28,165 nt of DNA from the IMG/VR virus record IMGVR_UViG_3300030090_000331, positions 1 through 28,165 of that record. One strand, 5' to 3'. The DNA comes from a virus. Below the pieces are notes generated by a model, which saw only the letters and a program-made list of their open reading frames with translations, did not search any database and had not been told where the DNA came from. Below, piece after piece: positions 1 to 8,178 of the stretch (within the stretch, counting starts at the first letter, position 1; each line of letters opens with the position of its first letter). Both the position numbers and the translations under genes were made by a program.

Positions 1-90
1 GCTGACATCGTCAGAGGTATGCATCTCTATGGACGTAAAATATTACGACCTGAAGCACTTACTCGTGCTATATATGTATCAAAATTCTAA
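1..90 (+). CDS. C-terminal end of probable major capsid protein (partial)
   Basis: An open frame enters from the left edge in frame 1 and stops with TAA at 88-90, giving the last 29 residues (begins ADIVRGMHLYGRK, ends YVSKF). The fragment is basic and resembles the end of N4-gp56-type major capsid proteins, which often close on a 'LYG...RPEAL' stretch. Position also fits: small head-decoration-like genes and then adaptor and nozzle genes follow. The evidence is only a short tail of the protein, so the assignment is an inference from wording and gene order. Confidence 0.5.
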   Translation, partial: ADIVRGMHLYGRKILRPEALTRAIYVSKF

Positions 91-102
91 GGGAGGTAAA
101 TC

Positions 103-597
103 ATGGCATTAGGTGATAATACAACCTCTGTAGCTAGAGGTAGTATGGCTAGGGGAAGACAGCCATACATGATTCAAGCTGACTTGAATTTTGCAACAGC
201 TGCAAGTGATAAGGGTACTGCCCTTGCTGCAAATGATGTGATTCCCGGTCTAACTATTCCTGCTAACACACTCATTATCGCTGCAGGTTTTGAAGTAACA
301 ACTGCTCACGCAGGTACTTCAACCGACACTGATTTTGACTTTGGTGTTACTGGAGGTGACTTGGACAACTTTGTTGATGGCTTTGACTTTGACGGAGCTT
401 CTGTTGGAGACTACGCTTTTAAGGCAGGACAAACTCCTGTTCTTATTGGTGGAACTTCTGACACTATTGACATTGAAATCCAAGCAATGACAGGTACAAC
501 AACAGGTGGTGTAATCCGAATGTTTGCTGTATGCATGGATGTTGACGATCAAGGTGCGTTGAATGCTGACGAAGTTGGCAGAGATCAACTAGCCTAA
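103..597 (+). CDS. Small structural protein, possible capsid decoration protein
   Basis: This encodes 164 residues, preceded by a strong Shine-Dalgarno site (GGGAGGT at 91-97). The protein is rich in Gly, Thr, Ala and Asp with alternating hydrophobic residues, suggesting a beta-sandwich, and has no membrane segment. The N-terminus is flexible and basic (RGSMARGRQ); the middle is strongly acidic (residues about 70-100). It sits directly after the capsid gene and before the adaptor gene, where head-decoration or head-completion proteins usually lie. A hairpin terminator follows it, so it is probably the last gene of the high-level capsid transcript, as expected of an abundant virion protein. 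I recognise no defined family; the decoration role is inferred from position. Confidence 0.6.
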   Translation: MALGDNTTSVARGSMARGRQPYMIQADLNFATAASDKGTALAANDVIPGLTIPANTLIIAAGFEVTTAHAGTSTDTDFDFGVTGGDLDNFVDGFDFDGASVGDYAFKAGQTPVLIGGTSDTIDIEIQAMTGTTTGGVIRMFAVCMDVDDQGALNADEVGRDQLA

Positions 598-606
598 ATT
601 AAAACT

Positions 607-648
607 TAGGGGGCAGGTGTAACAGGATTGACCTGCCCTCTATTTTAA
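607..648 (+). terminator. Rho-independent terminator after the capsid genes
   Basis: GGGCAGGT (611-618) pairs perfectly with ACCTGCCC (631-638) around a 12 nt loop. The stem can extend outward by a G-T, a G-C and two A-T/T-A pairs to 607-642, and is followed by TTTTAA. It lies in the largest intergenic gap of the window, just after the stop at 597. Its role is probably to let capsid-region mRNA accumulate over downstream tail mRNA, with partial read-through. Confidence 0.8.
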
Positions 649-663
649 CATAAAGGAATAACA

Positions 664-1062
664 ATGGCAGATACAGTCACAAGTCAAACAATATTAGATA
701 CACCTTACAGGTTAGTTATGAAGTTTACCAATGTAAGTGACGGCACAGGAGAGAGTGCAGTTAAGAAAGTAGATGTAAGTGCATTTACTGCAGGTGAAAA
801 AGGTGCAACATGTACAGGTGTAACAATAGATAGAATACATTTTGTAAATGACGGAATGAAAGTACAAATACTTTGGGATGCATCTTCAGATGTAGAAGCA
901 TACAAACTATTAGATACCGAAGGATATTATGACTTCTCTAACTTTGGAGGTCTACAAAACAATGCAGGTTCAGGTAAAACAGGTGATATCATGTTTACAA
1001 CTGTTGGGGCTGCAAACACAGAAACATACAACATCATACTAGATATGACAAAACAATCCTAA
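664..1062 (+). CDS. Small virion structural protein
   Basis: This encodes 132 residues; the start is supported by AAAGGA 8 nt upstream. The protein opens with 'ADTVTSQTILDTPYRLVMK' followed by a 'FTNVSDGTGES' segment and ends with a beta-rich stretch. This pattern recurs in uncharacterised structural proteins of marine podo- and myoviruses next to the capsid or tail genes (from memory). No transmembrane or catalytic motif is visible. It is the first gene after the 607-648 terminator, and the tail adaptor gene follows after 14 nt. A head-decoration or tail-interface role is likely; the exact role is unknown. Confidence 0.6.
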   Translation: MADTVTSQTILDTPYRLVMKFTNVSDGTGESAVKKVDVSAFTAGEKGATCTGVTIDRIHFVNDGMKVQILWDASSDVEAYKLLDTEGYYDFSNFGGLQNNAGSGKTGDIMFTTVGAANTETYNIILDMTKQS

Positions 1063-1076
1063 AAAGGATATATTGA

Positions 1077-1796
1077 ATGGCATATAATTTTCTTGGCTTA
1101 GTAAATGCAATGAACAGAAGATTGAATGAGGTAGAACTTACCTCATCTAATTTTGCTACAGCTATAGGTTTTTACTCACAAGCTAAAGATGCAGTTAATG
1201 CTTCTATTAGATACATAAATCAGTCAGAATACTTTTGGTCTTTCAATCATACTACAAAAGAACAAACATTAACTGCTAACACAAGCCGTTATGCTTTTCC
1301 CACAGATGCCAAAATAATTAACTTTAATTCATTCCGTATTAAAGAGAATACTACATTAGGCAATTCCACCACACGTCTTACAGAAATTGTATATGAAGAT
1401 TATCTAGATAGATATGTACAACAAGAGTATAGTTCATCTACTGGTCAAGGTATACCTAAACAGGTAGCACAAGCACCTGACTTAAAATATATTATGACAC
1501 CAGAACCAGACAAAGCATATGAACTGGTGTATGAATATTATACTTTTCCATCAGATTTATCTGCAGCAACAGATGCCCCAACAATTCCAGAAAGATTTCA
1601 ACACGTTATTGTAGATGGTGCAATGCACTACGGTTATCTATTTAGAGGTAACACACAAGATGCAATGGTAATGAAACAAAAATTTGACGAAGGTATTAAG
1701 TATATGCGTTCACAACTCATAAATAGAACGCCATATGTAAGGTCATATATGGTTACTAGTGGTACAGGTGGAGTAAGTACTGGTTTTAATATTTAA
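1077..1796 (+). CDS. Head-tail adaptor protein (T7 gp11 / P22 gp4 type)
   Basis: This encodes 239 residues, with AAAAGGA upstream. In T7-like and P22-like phages a protein of about 160-240 residues forms the ring joining portal to tail nozzle and lies immediately before the large nozzle gene, as here. Supporting features are a helical N-terminus with 'VNAMNRRLNEVEL', a central Trp/Phe-rich 'SEYFWSFNH' segment, and a helical C-terminal half starting at 'PERFQHVIVDGAMHYGYLF', typical of adaptors. The assignment rests on size, order and composition, not a diagnostic motif. An equivalent tail-tube role in another nomenclature is the main alternative. Confidence 0.6.
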   Translation: MAYNFLGLVNAMNRRLNEVELTSSNFATAIGFYSQAKDAVNASIRYINQSEYFWSFNHTTKEQTLTANTSRYAFPTDAKIINFNSFRIKENTTLGNSTTRLTEIVYEDYLDRYVQQEYSSSTGQGIPKQVAQAPDLKYIMTPEPDKAYELVYEYYTFPSDLSAATDAPTIPERFQHVIVDGAMHYGYLFRGNTQDAMVMKQKFDEGIKYMRSQLINRTPYVRSYMVTSGTGGVSTGFNI

Positions 1797-1807
1797 AGGC
1801 TAACACA

Positions 1808-3787
1808 ATGGATGCATGGCAAACCTATCCAGTTGAGTTTCGTGGTGGTCTTATAACAAATCTTTCCCCTCTGCAACAAGGTACAAATGCTCCGGGAAGT
1901 GCAAGAATACTACGTAACTTTGAACCCTCTGTTGAGGGTGGTTATAGACGGATTGAGGGATTTGATAAGTATGACAGTAATATCATTCCTCCATATGGCT
2001 CACCTGTAGTACATGGGGCTAGTCAATCTGGAACAACATTAATAATAGCTGCAATACACACTACACCAGTTGTAGGTGATACTTTAGAAATAGCAGGAGT
2101 TAGTGGCACTTATACAATTGCATCTGGGGGTGTTAGTTTTGATGCTACAAACAATAGAGCTACATTAACTCTTTCAACCTCGTTAGCAAGTAGCCCTGCA
2201 AATGCAGCAGCTGTAACTTTTAAAACAACAACATCTAGTTATTTGACTATAGGTGTTGCATCATGGGAAGACAGTGCAATTGTTTGCAAAAATGCTGACA
2301 TATTTAAAACTGGTGGCAGTGGCTTTACAAAGATTAACGTACCAGACTACGGCACTCCTCTTGTAAATGGTGGTAGTCAAGGAACTGGTAGCAGTCTAGT
2401 AATTGATGGTTTGACTTCTGCCCCACAAGCAGGTGACGTATTTAAAGTTGCAGGTTTAGATAAAGTATATACAGTTACAGCAAATGCCACAGTTTCATCA
2501 GGTGGTGCTACACTAGCAATTAGCCCTAACCTTGCAGATAGTCCTGCTGATAACGCAGCAATTACTTTCTTATCAACAAGCAGAGAAGGTGCTAATAAAA
2601 CTAGATTTGCTAAGTATAACTTTAATGGTACAGAAAAAATTGCAATTGTTGATGGTTTGAATGAACCTGCACTTTATGACAACGCTACATTTACAGTTCT
2701 ATTAGATGCACCTACAGACGTAATTGGTTCAACTTTTACAGCAGAATTTAAAAACCATTTATTCTTTGCTAAAGGTTCGACAGTAACATTTACTGCACCA
2801 TATACAGATACAGACTTTTCAGCAGCAAATGGTTCAGGAAGTATAAATGTTGGTGGTACAGTCACTGCACTAGCAGTATTTAGACAACAGCTAATTATTT
2901 TTACAGAGACTAGCATTCACCAGTTAGTAGGTAGTACCGTTGCAGATTTTAACCTACAGCCAATTACAAAAGACATTGGATGTATCGATTCAGACACTGT
3001 ACAAGAAATAGGTGGTGACATAATGTTTCTTGGTCCTGATGGGTTAAGACTCGTTAGTGGAACAGACAGAATAGGAGACTTTGGACTAGCCGTAGTATCT
3101 AAAACAATTCAAGATACAATGACAAGTTTGGTTTCTACTAATACGTCATTTACAAGTTGTGTAATTCGTGAAAAGTCACAGTATAGAATATTTGGTTATA
3201 ACAATAATATTACACAAGAAAATGCTCAAGGTATATTGGCAACACAGTTTGCTCCTCAAGGTGGTGAGGGCATGGCTTGGGCAGAGACACGAGGTATAAG
3301 AGCTTACGTAGCAGACAGTAATTATAATCAGAATACAGAGGTAGTGCTGTTCTCAAACAACGATGGTTACTTATATCAAATGGAAAGTGGCAACTCATTT
3401 GATGGTTCAAATATTAAAACTACATTTGCTACACCACATATAGCTATAGATGACCCACGTAGAAGAAAAACATTTTACAAATTATTTTTGTACACTGACC
3501 CTCAAGGTAGTGTTGCATTTAATGTAAGTCTAAAACTAGACTTTGACGGTTCAGGTACTATTCAACCTGAACCACTTAGTATCTTAAATAATCAGGGAGT
3601 TGTTGGGTTTTTTGGTAGTGGCGTATTTGGTAGTACAAAATTTGGTGAAAAGTTACTTAAACTGTTTGAAGCACAAGTTGTAGGTTCAGGATTTACAGTA
3701 TCATTTCAGTTTGATTCAGATGACACAAACCCACCCTACTCAATTGATGCACTGACAGTTGAATACGGATTAAACGATAGAAGGTAA
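1808..3787 (+). CDS. Tail nozzle / DNA-stabilisation protein with duplicated insert
   Basis: This encodes 659 residues, with AAAGG upstream. The N-terminus 'VEFRGGLITNLSPLQQG' followed by 'GSARILRNFEPSVEGGYRR' is the usual opening of podovirus nozzle proteins (T7 gp12 / P22 gp10 type), which have a beta-propeller core and close the tail tube. The middle and C-terminal parts are beta-rich ('LIIFTETSIHQLVG', 'FLGPDGLRLVSG'), matching that fold. Residues about 64-138 and 182-256 are an internal duplication that may form surface domains decorating the nozzle. It follows the adaptor gene by 11 nt and precedes the fibre cassette by 5 nt. The family name is inferred from order, size and the N-terminal pattern. 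Confidence 0.6.
   Translation: MDAWQTYPVEFRGGLITNLSPLQQGTNAPGSARILRNFEPSVEGGYRRIEGFDKYDSNIIPPYGSPVVHGASQSGTTLIIAAIHTTPVVGDTLEIAGVSGTYTIASGGVSFDATNNRATLTLSTSLASSPANAAAVTFKTTTSSYLTIGVASWEDSAIVCKNADIFKTGGSGFTKINVPDYGTPLVNGGSQGTGSSLVIDGLTSAPQAGDVFKVAGLDKVYTVTANATVSSGGATLAISPNLADSPADNAAITFLSTSREGANKTRFAKYNFNGTEKIAIVDGLNEPALYDNATFTVLLDAPTDVIGSTFTAEFKNHLFFAKGSTVTFTAPYTDTDFSAANGSGSINVGGTVTALAVFRQQLIIFTETSIHQLVGSTVADFNLQPITKDIGCIDSDTVQEIGGDIMFLGPDGLRLVSGTDRIGDFGLAVVSKTIQDTMTSLVSTNTSFTSCVIREKSQYRIFGYNNNITQENAQGILATQFAPQGGEGMAWAETRGIRAYVADSNYNQNTEVVLFSNNDGYLYQMESGNSFDGSNIKTTFATPHIAIDDPRRRKTFYKLFLYTDPQGSVAFNVSLKLDFDGSGTIQPEPLSILNNQGVVGFFGSGVFGSTKFGEKLLKLFEAQVVGSGFTVSFQFDSDDTNPPYSIDALTVEYGLNDRR
1997..2575 (+). 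repeat. Two diverged copies of a ~75-residue domain inside the nozzle gene
   Basis: Copy 1 starts at 1997 (G-S-P-V-V-H-G-A-S-Q) and copy 2 at 2351 (G-T-P-L-V-N-G-G-S-Q), 354 nt (118 codons) apart. Both continue through matching segments (VGDTLEIAG / AGDVFKVAG, then GTYTIASGG / KVYTVTANA) to 'SSPANAAAVTF' and 'DSPADNAAITF'. The copies are recognisable at protein level but clearly diverged in DNA, so the duplication is old. Confidence 0.85.
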
Positions 3788-3792
3788 AAATT

Positions 3793-5778
3793 ATGGGAAC
3801 AGGCTACACTAGAACCGATACCAGTAATAATATTGCTGATGGTAACATTATAAACGCTTCTGACTTTGATGGTGAATATGATGCCATTGAAGCTGCCTTT
3901 AACAGTAGTTCAGGACACACACATGATGGCACATCAGCCGAAGGTGGTCCTGTCACTGTGCTTGGACCTGCTCAAGATTTTGTAGCAAGCACTTCAGAGA
4001 TTAAACCTAAATCAAATAACACACTAGATATTGGTACAACATCGTTAAAGTTTAAAGATATGTTCCTAGCAGGTACAGCTAATCTTGTAAACGTAACTAC
4101 TACAGGTGATGTCACTTTAACAGGTGCAGCAAACAATATTGTTTTTGATGCCAGTGACAATGCACTAGAGTTTGCAGATAGTGCTAAAGCTACTTTTGGT
4201 GCAGATGCAGATTTACAAATTTTTCACGATGCATCAAATAGTATCATCAGAGATTCAGGCACAGGTAAACTTGCATTAGACGGTAGCACAGTTGAAGTCA
4301 GAAAGAATGATGGCTCAGAGGTTATGGCACAATTCGTAGAGGATGGTGCTGTAAGTTTATATCATGACAATTCTGTTAAACTAGCAACAACAGCAACAGG
4401 TGTTACTGTTACTGGTAGTATTGCTATGGACGGTTTAAGTTTAGGAGACAATGAAAAAGTTCAACTTGGTGCAGGAACAGACCTTGAATTATACCACGAT
4501 GGCACAGACAGTATTATAGAAAACAATACAGGTGAGTTATTTATTCAAGGTAATAATATAACTCTACGTAGTGATACAAGCACTGAAACTTTTATTGCTA
4601 TGGATAAAGATGGTGCAGTAGAACTTTATCACGATAATAGTAAAAAACTTGATACTGATTCTGCAGGTATTAATGTTACTGGTCAAATTGATGTTAGTAC
4701 AAATGTTAATATCACAGGTGATTTAGATGTAGGTGATGATGTAAGTCTATCATCAGATGCCGCAATAATTAATCTTGGAGCAGATAGTGAAGTAAATATA
4801 ACACATGTAGCAGATACAGGTGTCACTCTTAACGTAGAAAACAGCACTACAAATGCTGTCACTGACCTACTCAAACTGCAAGTACAAAGCAGTGGCACAC
4901 CTGCCGTGGGCATTGGTACTGGTATTGAGTTTTCTACTGAGACTGCAGCAGGTACACTTGAGACAGGTGGTGTCATTGAGTCTGTAACAACTGGTATTAC
5001 ACCTACCTCTGAAGAGTTTGACATGGTATTTAAAACTATGTCAAGTGGTGCTACTGCAGCAGAAAGACTAAAGTTAAACGGTAGTGGTGCTACTATTGGT
5101 AACATCAATCTTAATGCTAACGCTATTATTAGCACTAACACTAATGGTAATCTTGCTCTCACTCCAAATGGCACTGGTGATGTTCAGCTTGATGCTGACA
5201 CAGTGCGTGTTGGTGACAATAATGCTAATGCAACAATTACCACAAATGGTACAGGTGACTTAACATTAAGTACTAATGCAGGTACAAATTCTGGGGTAAT
5301 TACGATTGCTGATGGTGCTGATGGCAATATTGCACTCACACCTAATGGCACTGGTGAAGTTGACATCACTAAAGTAGACATTGATAGTGGGGCTATTGAT
5401 GGTGTAACACTAGGTACTAACTCTGCTATTACTCAGGCTGTTATTGATAATATTAATATTAATGGTGCAACTATTGGTCACACAGATGATACAGACCTAA
5501 TAACATTAGCAGATGGTGTAGTCACCGTAGCAGGTGAAGTCTCTATGACAACACTTGACCTTGGTGGCACTAATGTATCTGCAGACGCAGGTGAACTAAA
5601 TTTACTAGATGGTGACACATCTGTTGGTGGTTCTATAACCGTAGCTGATAGTGATGGTATAATTATCAATGATGGTGGAACGATGAAGACTATTCCTGCG
5701 TCTGATATTAAAACATATGCTGCATCTGCATCTGCAACAACAGATGATGCAACGGCTCTTGCTATAGCGTTAGGATAA
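3793..5778 (+). CDS. Repeat-rich tail fibre protein
   Basis: This encodes 661 residues, with GAAGG upstream. The N-terminus (about 1-60) is non-repetitive and contains 'DGEYDAIEAAFNSSSGHTHD', a pattern common at the virion-attachment end of marine phage fibres. The rest is almost entirely beta-repeat. Two copies of an 89-90 residue unit are visible (FGADADLQIFHDAS / LGAGTDLELYHDGT at residues 135 and 225; DGAVSLYHDN / DGAVELYHDN), then shorter 'NGTGD' and 'LTPNGTG' repeats around residues 455-530. The end carries 'VSADAGELNLLDGDTSVGG', typical of fibre shafts. The composition is rich in Gly, Thr, Asn and Asp, with no Trp or catalytic motif seen. It probably forms a trimeric shaft, with tip functions supplied by the following small genes. 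Confidence 0.8.
   Translation: MGTGYTRTDTSNNIADGNIINASDFDGEYDAIEAAFNSSSGHTHDGTSAEGGPVTVLGPAQDFVASTSEIKPKSNNTLDIGTTSLKFKDMFLAGTANLVNVTTTGDVTLTGAANNIVFDASDNALEFADSAKATFGADADLQIFHDASNSIIRDSGTGKLALDGSTVEVRKNDGSEVMAQFVEDGAVSLYHDNSVKLATTATGVTVTGSIAMDGLSLGDNEKVQLGAGTDLELYHDGTDSIIENNTGELFIQGNNITLRSDTSTETFIAMDKDGAVELYHDNSKKLDTDSAGINVTGQIDVSTNVNITGDLDVGDDVSLSSDAAIINLGADSEVNITHVADTGVTLNVENSTTNAVTDLLKLQVQSSGTPAVGIGTGIEFSTETAAGTLETGGVIESVTTGITPTSEEFDMVFKTMSSGATAAERLKLNGSGATIGNINLNANAIISTNTNGNLALTPNGTGDVQLDADTVRVGDNNANATITTNGTGDLTLSTNAGTNSGVITIADGADGNIALTPNGTGEVDITKVDIDSGAIDGVTLGTNSAITQAVIDNININGATIGHTDDTDLITLADGVVTVAGEVSMTTLDLGGTNVSADAGELNLLDGDTSVGGSITVADSDGIIINDGGTMKTIPASDIKTYAASASATTDDATALAIALG
4195..4665 (+). 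repeat. Tandem 89-90 codon repeats in the fibre gene
   Basis: The segment encoding FGADADLQIFHD (4195) recurs as LGAGTDLELYHD (4465), 270 nt later. The segment for EDGAVSLYHDNSVKL (4339) recurs as KDGAVELYHDNSKKL (4606), 267 nt later. The unit therefore has two landmarks, each containing a Tyr/Phe-His-Asp triplet, and is repeated nearly in register. Such repeats build fibre shafts and provide sites for recombination between fibre genes. Confidence 0.85.
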
Positions 5779-5790
5779 AGGAGAAATAAT

Positions 5791-6150
5791 ATGGCAAATA
5801 CATTTAAGGTAGTAAGTCACGATGTCATGCCTGCATCTGCTACTACGCCAGAAGACTTATATACTGTACCCGGAAGTACAACGACTGTAGTTATTGGTTT
5901 GATGCTAGCCAATGTTCATACTGCACAAGTAACAGCATCAGTAAAATTAGTATCAACAACATCTGGTGGTGGTAGAACAGCAACCAACACAACAACATTT
6001 TTAGCAAAAGATGTTCCTATTGCTGTAGGAGAAAGTATAAATGTGTTAGCAGGTGGAAAAGTTGTTTTAGAAACTGGTGACAAAATACAGATAGATTGTT
6101 CCGTTTCAGATAAAGTATCGGTCACTATGAGCATAATGGAGATAACCTAA
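5791..6150 (+). CDS. Small beta-rich fibre-associated structural protein
   Basis: This encodes 119 residues, with a strong AAAGGAG site. The sequence alternates hydrophobic and polar residues throughout (VVSHDV, TTVVIGLMLANVHT, VSVTMSIMEIT), suggesting one all-beta domain, with no Cys-rich or enzymatic signature. It lies between the main fibre and the shorter fibre modules and ends in a TAATG overlap with the next start, so it is translationally coupled to it. The likely role is a structural collar or fibre-linker subunit, inferred only from position and fold type. Confidence 0.55.
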   Translation: MANTFKVVSHDVMPASATTPEDLYTVPGSTTTVVIGLMLANVHTAQVTASVKLVSTTSGGGRTATNTTTFLAKDVPIAVGESINVLAGGKVVLETGDKIQIDCSVSDKVSVTMSIMEIT

Positions 6151-6335
6151 TGTCAGAGTATAGCATAGGAAAAAAAGGCGATGGCACAAGCTATGAGCCA
6201 GTTATTCGCCAATCAGAAAACACAATTAATAATTCATTCACAATAGATGCAACAAATAATGCTGTTGCTGCAGGTCCAATAACAATAGGTAGCAGTGCAA
6301 CCGTGACTGTATCTGGGGTATTGGTGATAGTATGA
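6150..6335 (+). CDS. Small fibre-cassette protein
   Basis: This encodes 61 residues, starting within the stop of the upstream gene (TAATG) and ending in an ATGA overlap with the next gene, so it is embedded in a tightly coupled set. The N-terminus 'SEYSIGKKGDGTSYEPVIRQ' is followed by 'NNSFTIDATNNAVAAGPITI' and a hydrophobic beta tail. The second half resembles the connector in fibre N-terminal regions, so this could be a free-standing shaft segment or a split fibre piece. No independent function can be given. Confidence 0.5.
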   Translation: MSEYSIGKKGDGTSYEPVIRQSENTINNSFTIDATNNAVAAGPITIGSSATVTVSGVLVIV

Positions 6336-6853
6336 GTACATTGCAAGTCAATACAGTACAAGTCGATACACTACAAGGTAAGACTACAGCAGGAACTGTG
6401 GCTATGCCTGCAGGTCATGTTATTCAAACACACTTTCATACTTTTACGAATACAACAACAGAAACAGGCACTTCTTATGTTGATGTGAATGGTTCTTCAT
6501 TTTCATTTACACCAAAAATTGCATCAAGTGTTTTACATATTAGTTACTCTGTTCATGCTTATAGTTTTAGAAGTAGTGATGATAATGGTGGCTCTGTAGA
6601 TATTAATGTTGATGGGTCTAATATTTCAGCAAGTGGCGATAATAGAGAATTATTGTTTTCCATTGGTGGAGCATCATCACTAGCTTTTTTTACAAGAATA
6701 CATAAAGAAGTTTCAGTAGCTGCAACAAATACGAGTGCAAAAACAATAAAACTTCAGATGCAAAATAATCAATCAGGAGATAGTGGGGGATTTAGAATTA
6801 ATGATGGTGCTGCTTATACCAGTTCAATTAAAGTACAGGAGATAGCTCAATGA
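6332..6853 (+). CDS. Short fibre / receptor-binding module
   Basis: This encodes 173 residues with an ATGA overlap at its start and another at its end. The N-terminal 32 residues (MSTLQVNTVQVDTLQGKTTA, then GTVAMPAGHVIQ) are a motif common to marine phage fibre and tip proteins. The remainder (about residues 33-173) is a single jelly-roll-like domain with alternating strands (SYVDVNGSSFSFTP, SVLHISYSVHAYS, KTIKLQMQNN), likely exposed and receptor binding. The first 15 residues resemble the starts of the genes at 7276 and 8178, suggesting a shared attachment site. Interpretation as a receptor-binding tip is inference. Confidence 0.6.
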   Translation: MSTLQVNTVQVDTLQGKTTAGTVAMPAGHVIQTHFHTFTNTTTETGTSYVDVNGSSFSFTPKIASSVLHISYSVHAYSFRSSDDNGGSVDINVDGSNISASGDNRELLFSIGGASSLAFFTRIHKEVSVAATNTSAKTIKLQMQNNQSGDSGGFRINDGAAYTSSIKVQEIAQ

Positions 6854-7266
6854 AAATAGATATATCAGCTGCACTATTTGCATTAGGTATTAAAGAATGG
6901 GTTCTACGAGGAGAGCCTACAACAGAAGATGAGTTTAACCAAATGTTTCGCAAAATTATAGGAGCAGATAAAAATAATTCAGCCATTGAAAGTGCAGACC
7001 CAAAGGACTTTGGAACGACATGGAAAGCAGTAAGTGATAAAAAGAAAGCGTTGGAAGATGCAGAGCCAATGCGATTGCTTAGAGTGAAACGTAATGGGTT
7101 GCTTGCCGAAACAGACTGGATGGCAAATTCTGATGTAACTCTTGCAGATAACTGGAAGACCTATCGACAACAGCTTAGAGATTTACCAGATGGTGCATCA
7201 CCAAAGCTATCAAGTAATGGATCGCTTGATATGTCCTCAGTAACCTTCCCAACAAAACCGAGTTAG
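6850..7266 (+). CDS. Tail fibre assembly chaperone (Phage_tail_APC-like)
   Basis: This encodes 138 residues. The stretch around residues 73-115 contains 'RVKRNGLLAETDWMANSDV' and 'NWKTYRQQLRDLPDG', the signature of the phage tail-assembly chaperone family (R-x2-LL-x-x-TDW ... W-x-x-YRQ-x-LRD-x-P). The C-terminus 'SSVTFPTKPS' is also typical, as these proteins usually end near W/F-P-x-K/P. Such proteins bind fibre tips or assist trimerisation and are normally encoded next to the fibre they serve. Here it lies inside the cassette between two fibre modules, with an ATGA overlap to the upstream one. No membrane segment or enzyme motif is seen. Confidence 0.8.
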   Translation: MKIDISAALFALGIKEWVLRGEPTTEDEFNQMFRKIIGADKNNSAIESADPKDFGTTWKAVSDKKKALEDAEPMRLLRVKRNGLLAETDWMANSDVTLADNWKTYRQQLRDLPDGASPKLSSNGSLDMSSVTFPTKPS

Positions 7267-7275
7267 GAGTAAGAC

Positions 7276-8178
7276 ATGGTTTCAAAAATAGAAGTCGATA
7301 CAGTAGTCAATCAGAGTGGCGACCAAGATAGCGGATTAGATTTATCTACTAATGATGTGGTTGCAGTAAAGACTGCTAATACAGAACGCACAAGAGTAGA
7401 TGCTAACGGTAATCTTGGTTTAGGGAATAGCTCACCAACTACTATGTTAGATATTGTTTCTCCAACTAAAGTAAGGTCAGCCATTAGAGGAACAGATTCT
7501 ACATCAGATAATGCGTCTAAAACTTTTGGTATGCTCTGCCGACACTATGATTCAGATGAAGAAGATTTTGTAATGATTCAATCGGTGTCTGGTAGTTCTT
7601 CAAATGTTGTTGATATTGGTGGTGGAGATTTAATCGGAACACATAACGCTTGTACTACACTCAGACTTTTCACTGCAAGTAATCAGACAACAACAGGTGG
7701 AACATCAAGACTATCAATTAATAGCAGTGGTGCTGTTACTATAGGTGGTTCATTATCAAAAGGTTCTGGTTCTTTTAAGATTGACCATCCTCTTGAGTCT
7801 AAAAAAGACACACATCATCTAGTACACTCATTTATAGAAGGACCACAAGCAGACTTAATCTATAGAGGTAAAGCAACCTTATCATCAGGAACAGCTACTG
7901 TAAATATAGATACAGTAAGTGGAATGACCAGTGGAACTTTTGTAGCGTTAAACACAAATGTGCAATGTTTTACAAATAATGAAAGTGGTTGGACAGCAGT
8001 TAAAGGTTCAGTAAGTGGTAACACTTTAACAATTACAGCACAAGATAACTCTTGCACAGATACAATATCATGGATGGTTATTGGTGAAAGACAAGACCCA
8101 CACATCAAAGATAGTAACACGGATTGGACTGACAGTGATGGTAAAGTTATTGTTGAACCAAAGAAAGAGAGTGAGTAA
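7276..8178 (+). CDS. Fibre protein with marine-phage C-terminal domain
   Basis: This encodes 300 residues, with AGGAG 8 nt upstream. The N-terminus 'MVSKIEVDTVVNQSG' resembles the other small fibre genes here. Residues about 30-70 (TERTRVDANGNLGLGNSSPT) are a shaft motif, and residues about 150-300 hold a domain starting 'FKIDHPLESKKDTHHLVHSF' then 'IEGPQADLIYRG', a recurrent C-terminal module of marine phage fibres. The tail ends with 'DWTDSDGKVIVEPKKES'. The C-terminal domain has two Cys (in NTNVQCFTN and QDNSCTDTI) that could pair. The probable role is a second fibre or fibre tip, separate from the 661-residue protein. Confidence 0.65.
   Translation: MVSKIEVDTVVNQSGDQDSGLDLSTNDVVAVKTANTERTRVDANGNLGLGNSSPTTMLDIVSPTKVRSAIRGTDSTSDNASKTFGMLCRHYDSDEEDFVMIQSVSGSSSNVVDIGGGDLIGTHNACTTLRLFTASNQTTTGGTSRLSINSSGAVTIGGSLSKGSGSFKIDHPLESKKDTHHLVHSFIEGPQADLIYRGKATLSSGTATVNIDTVSGMTSGTFVALNTNVQCFTNNESGWTAVKGSVSGNTLTITAQDNSCTDTISWMVIGERQDPHIKDSNTDWTDSDGKVIVEPKKESE

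Noticed and set aside
4683-5174. 163-residue minus-strand open frame
   Set aside because: It is the complement of the repetitive fibre gene; the Val/Ser/Pro-rich composition mirrors the repeats, and no ribosome-binding site or motif supports it.
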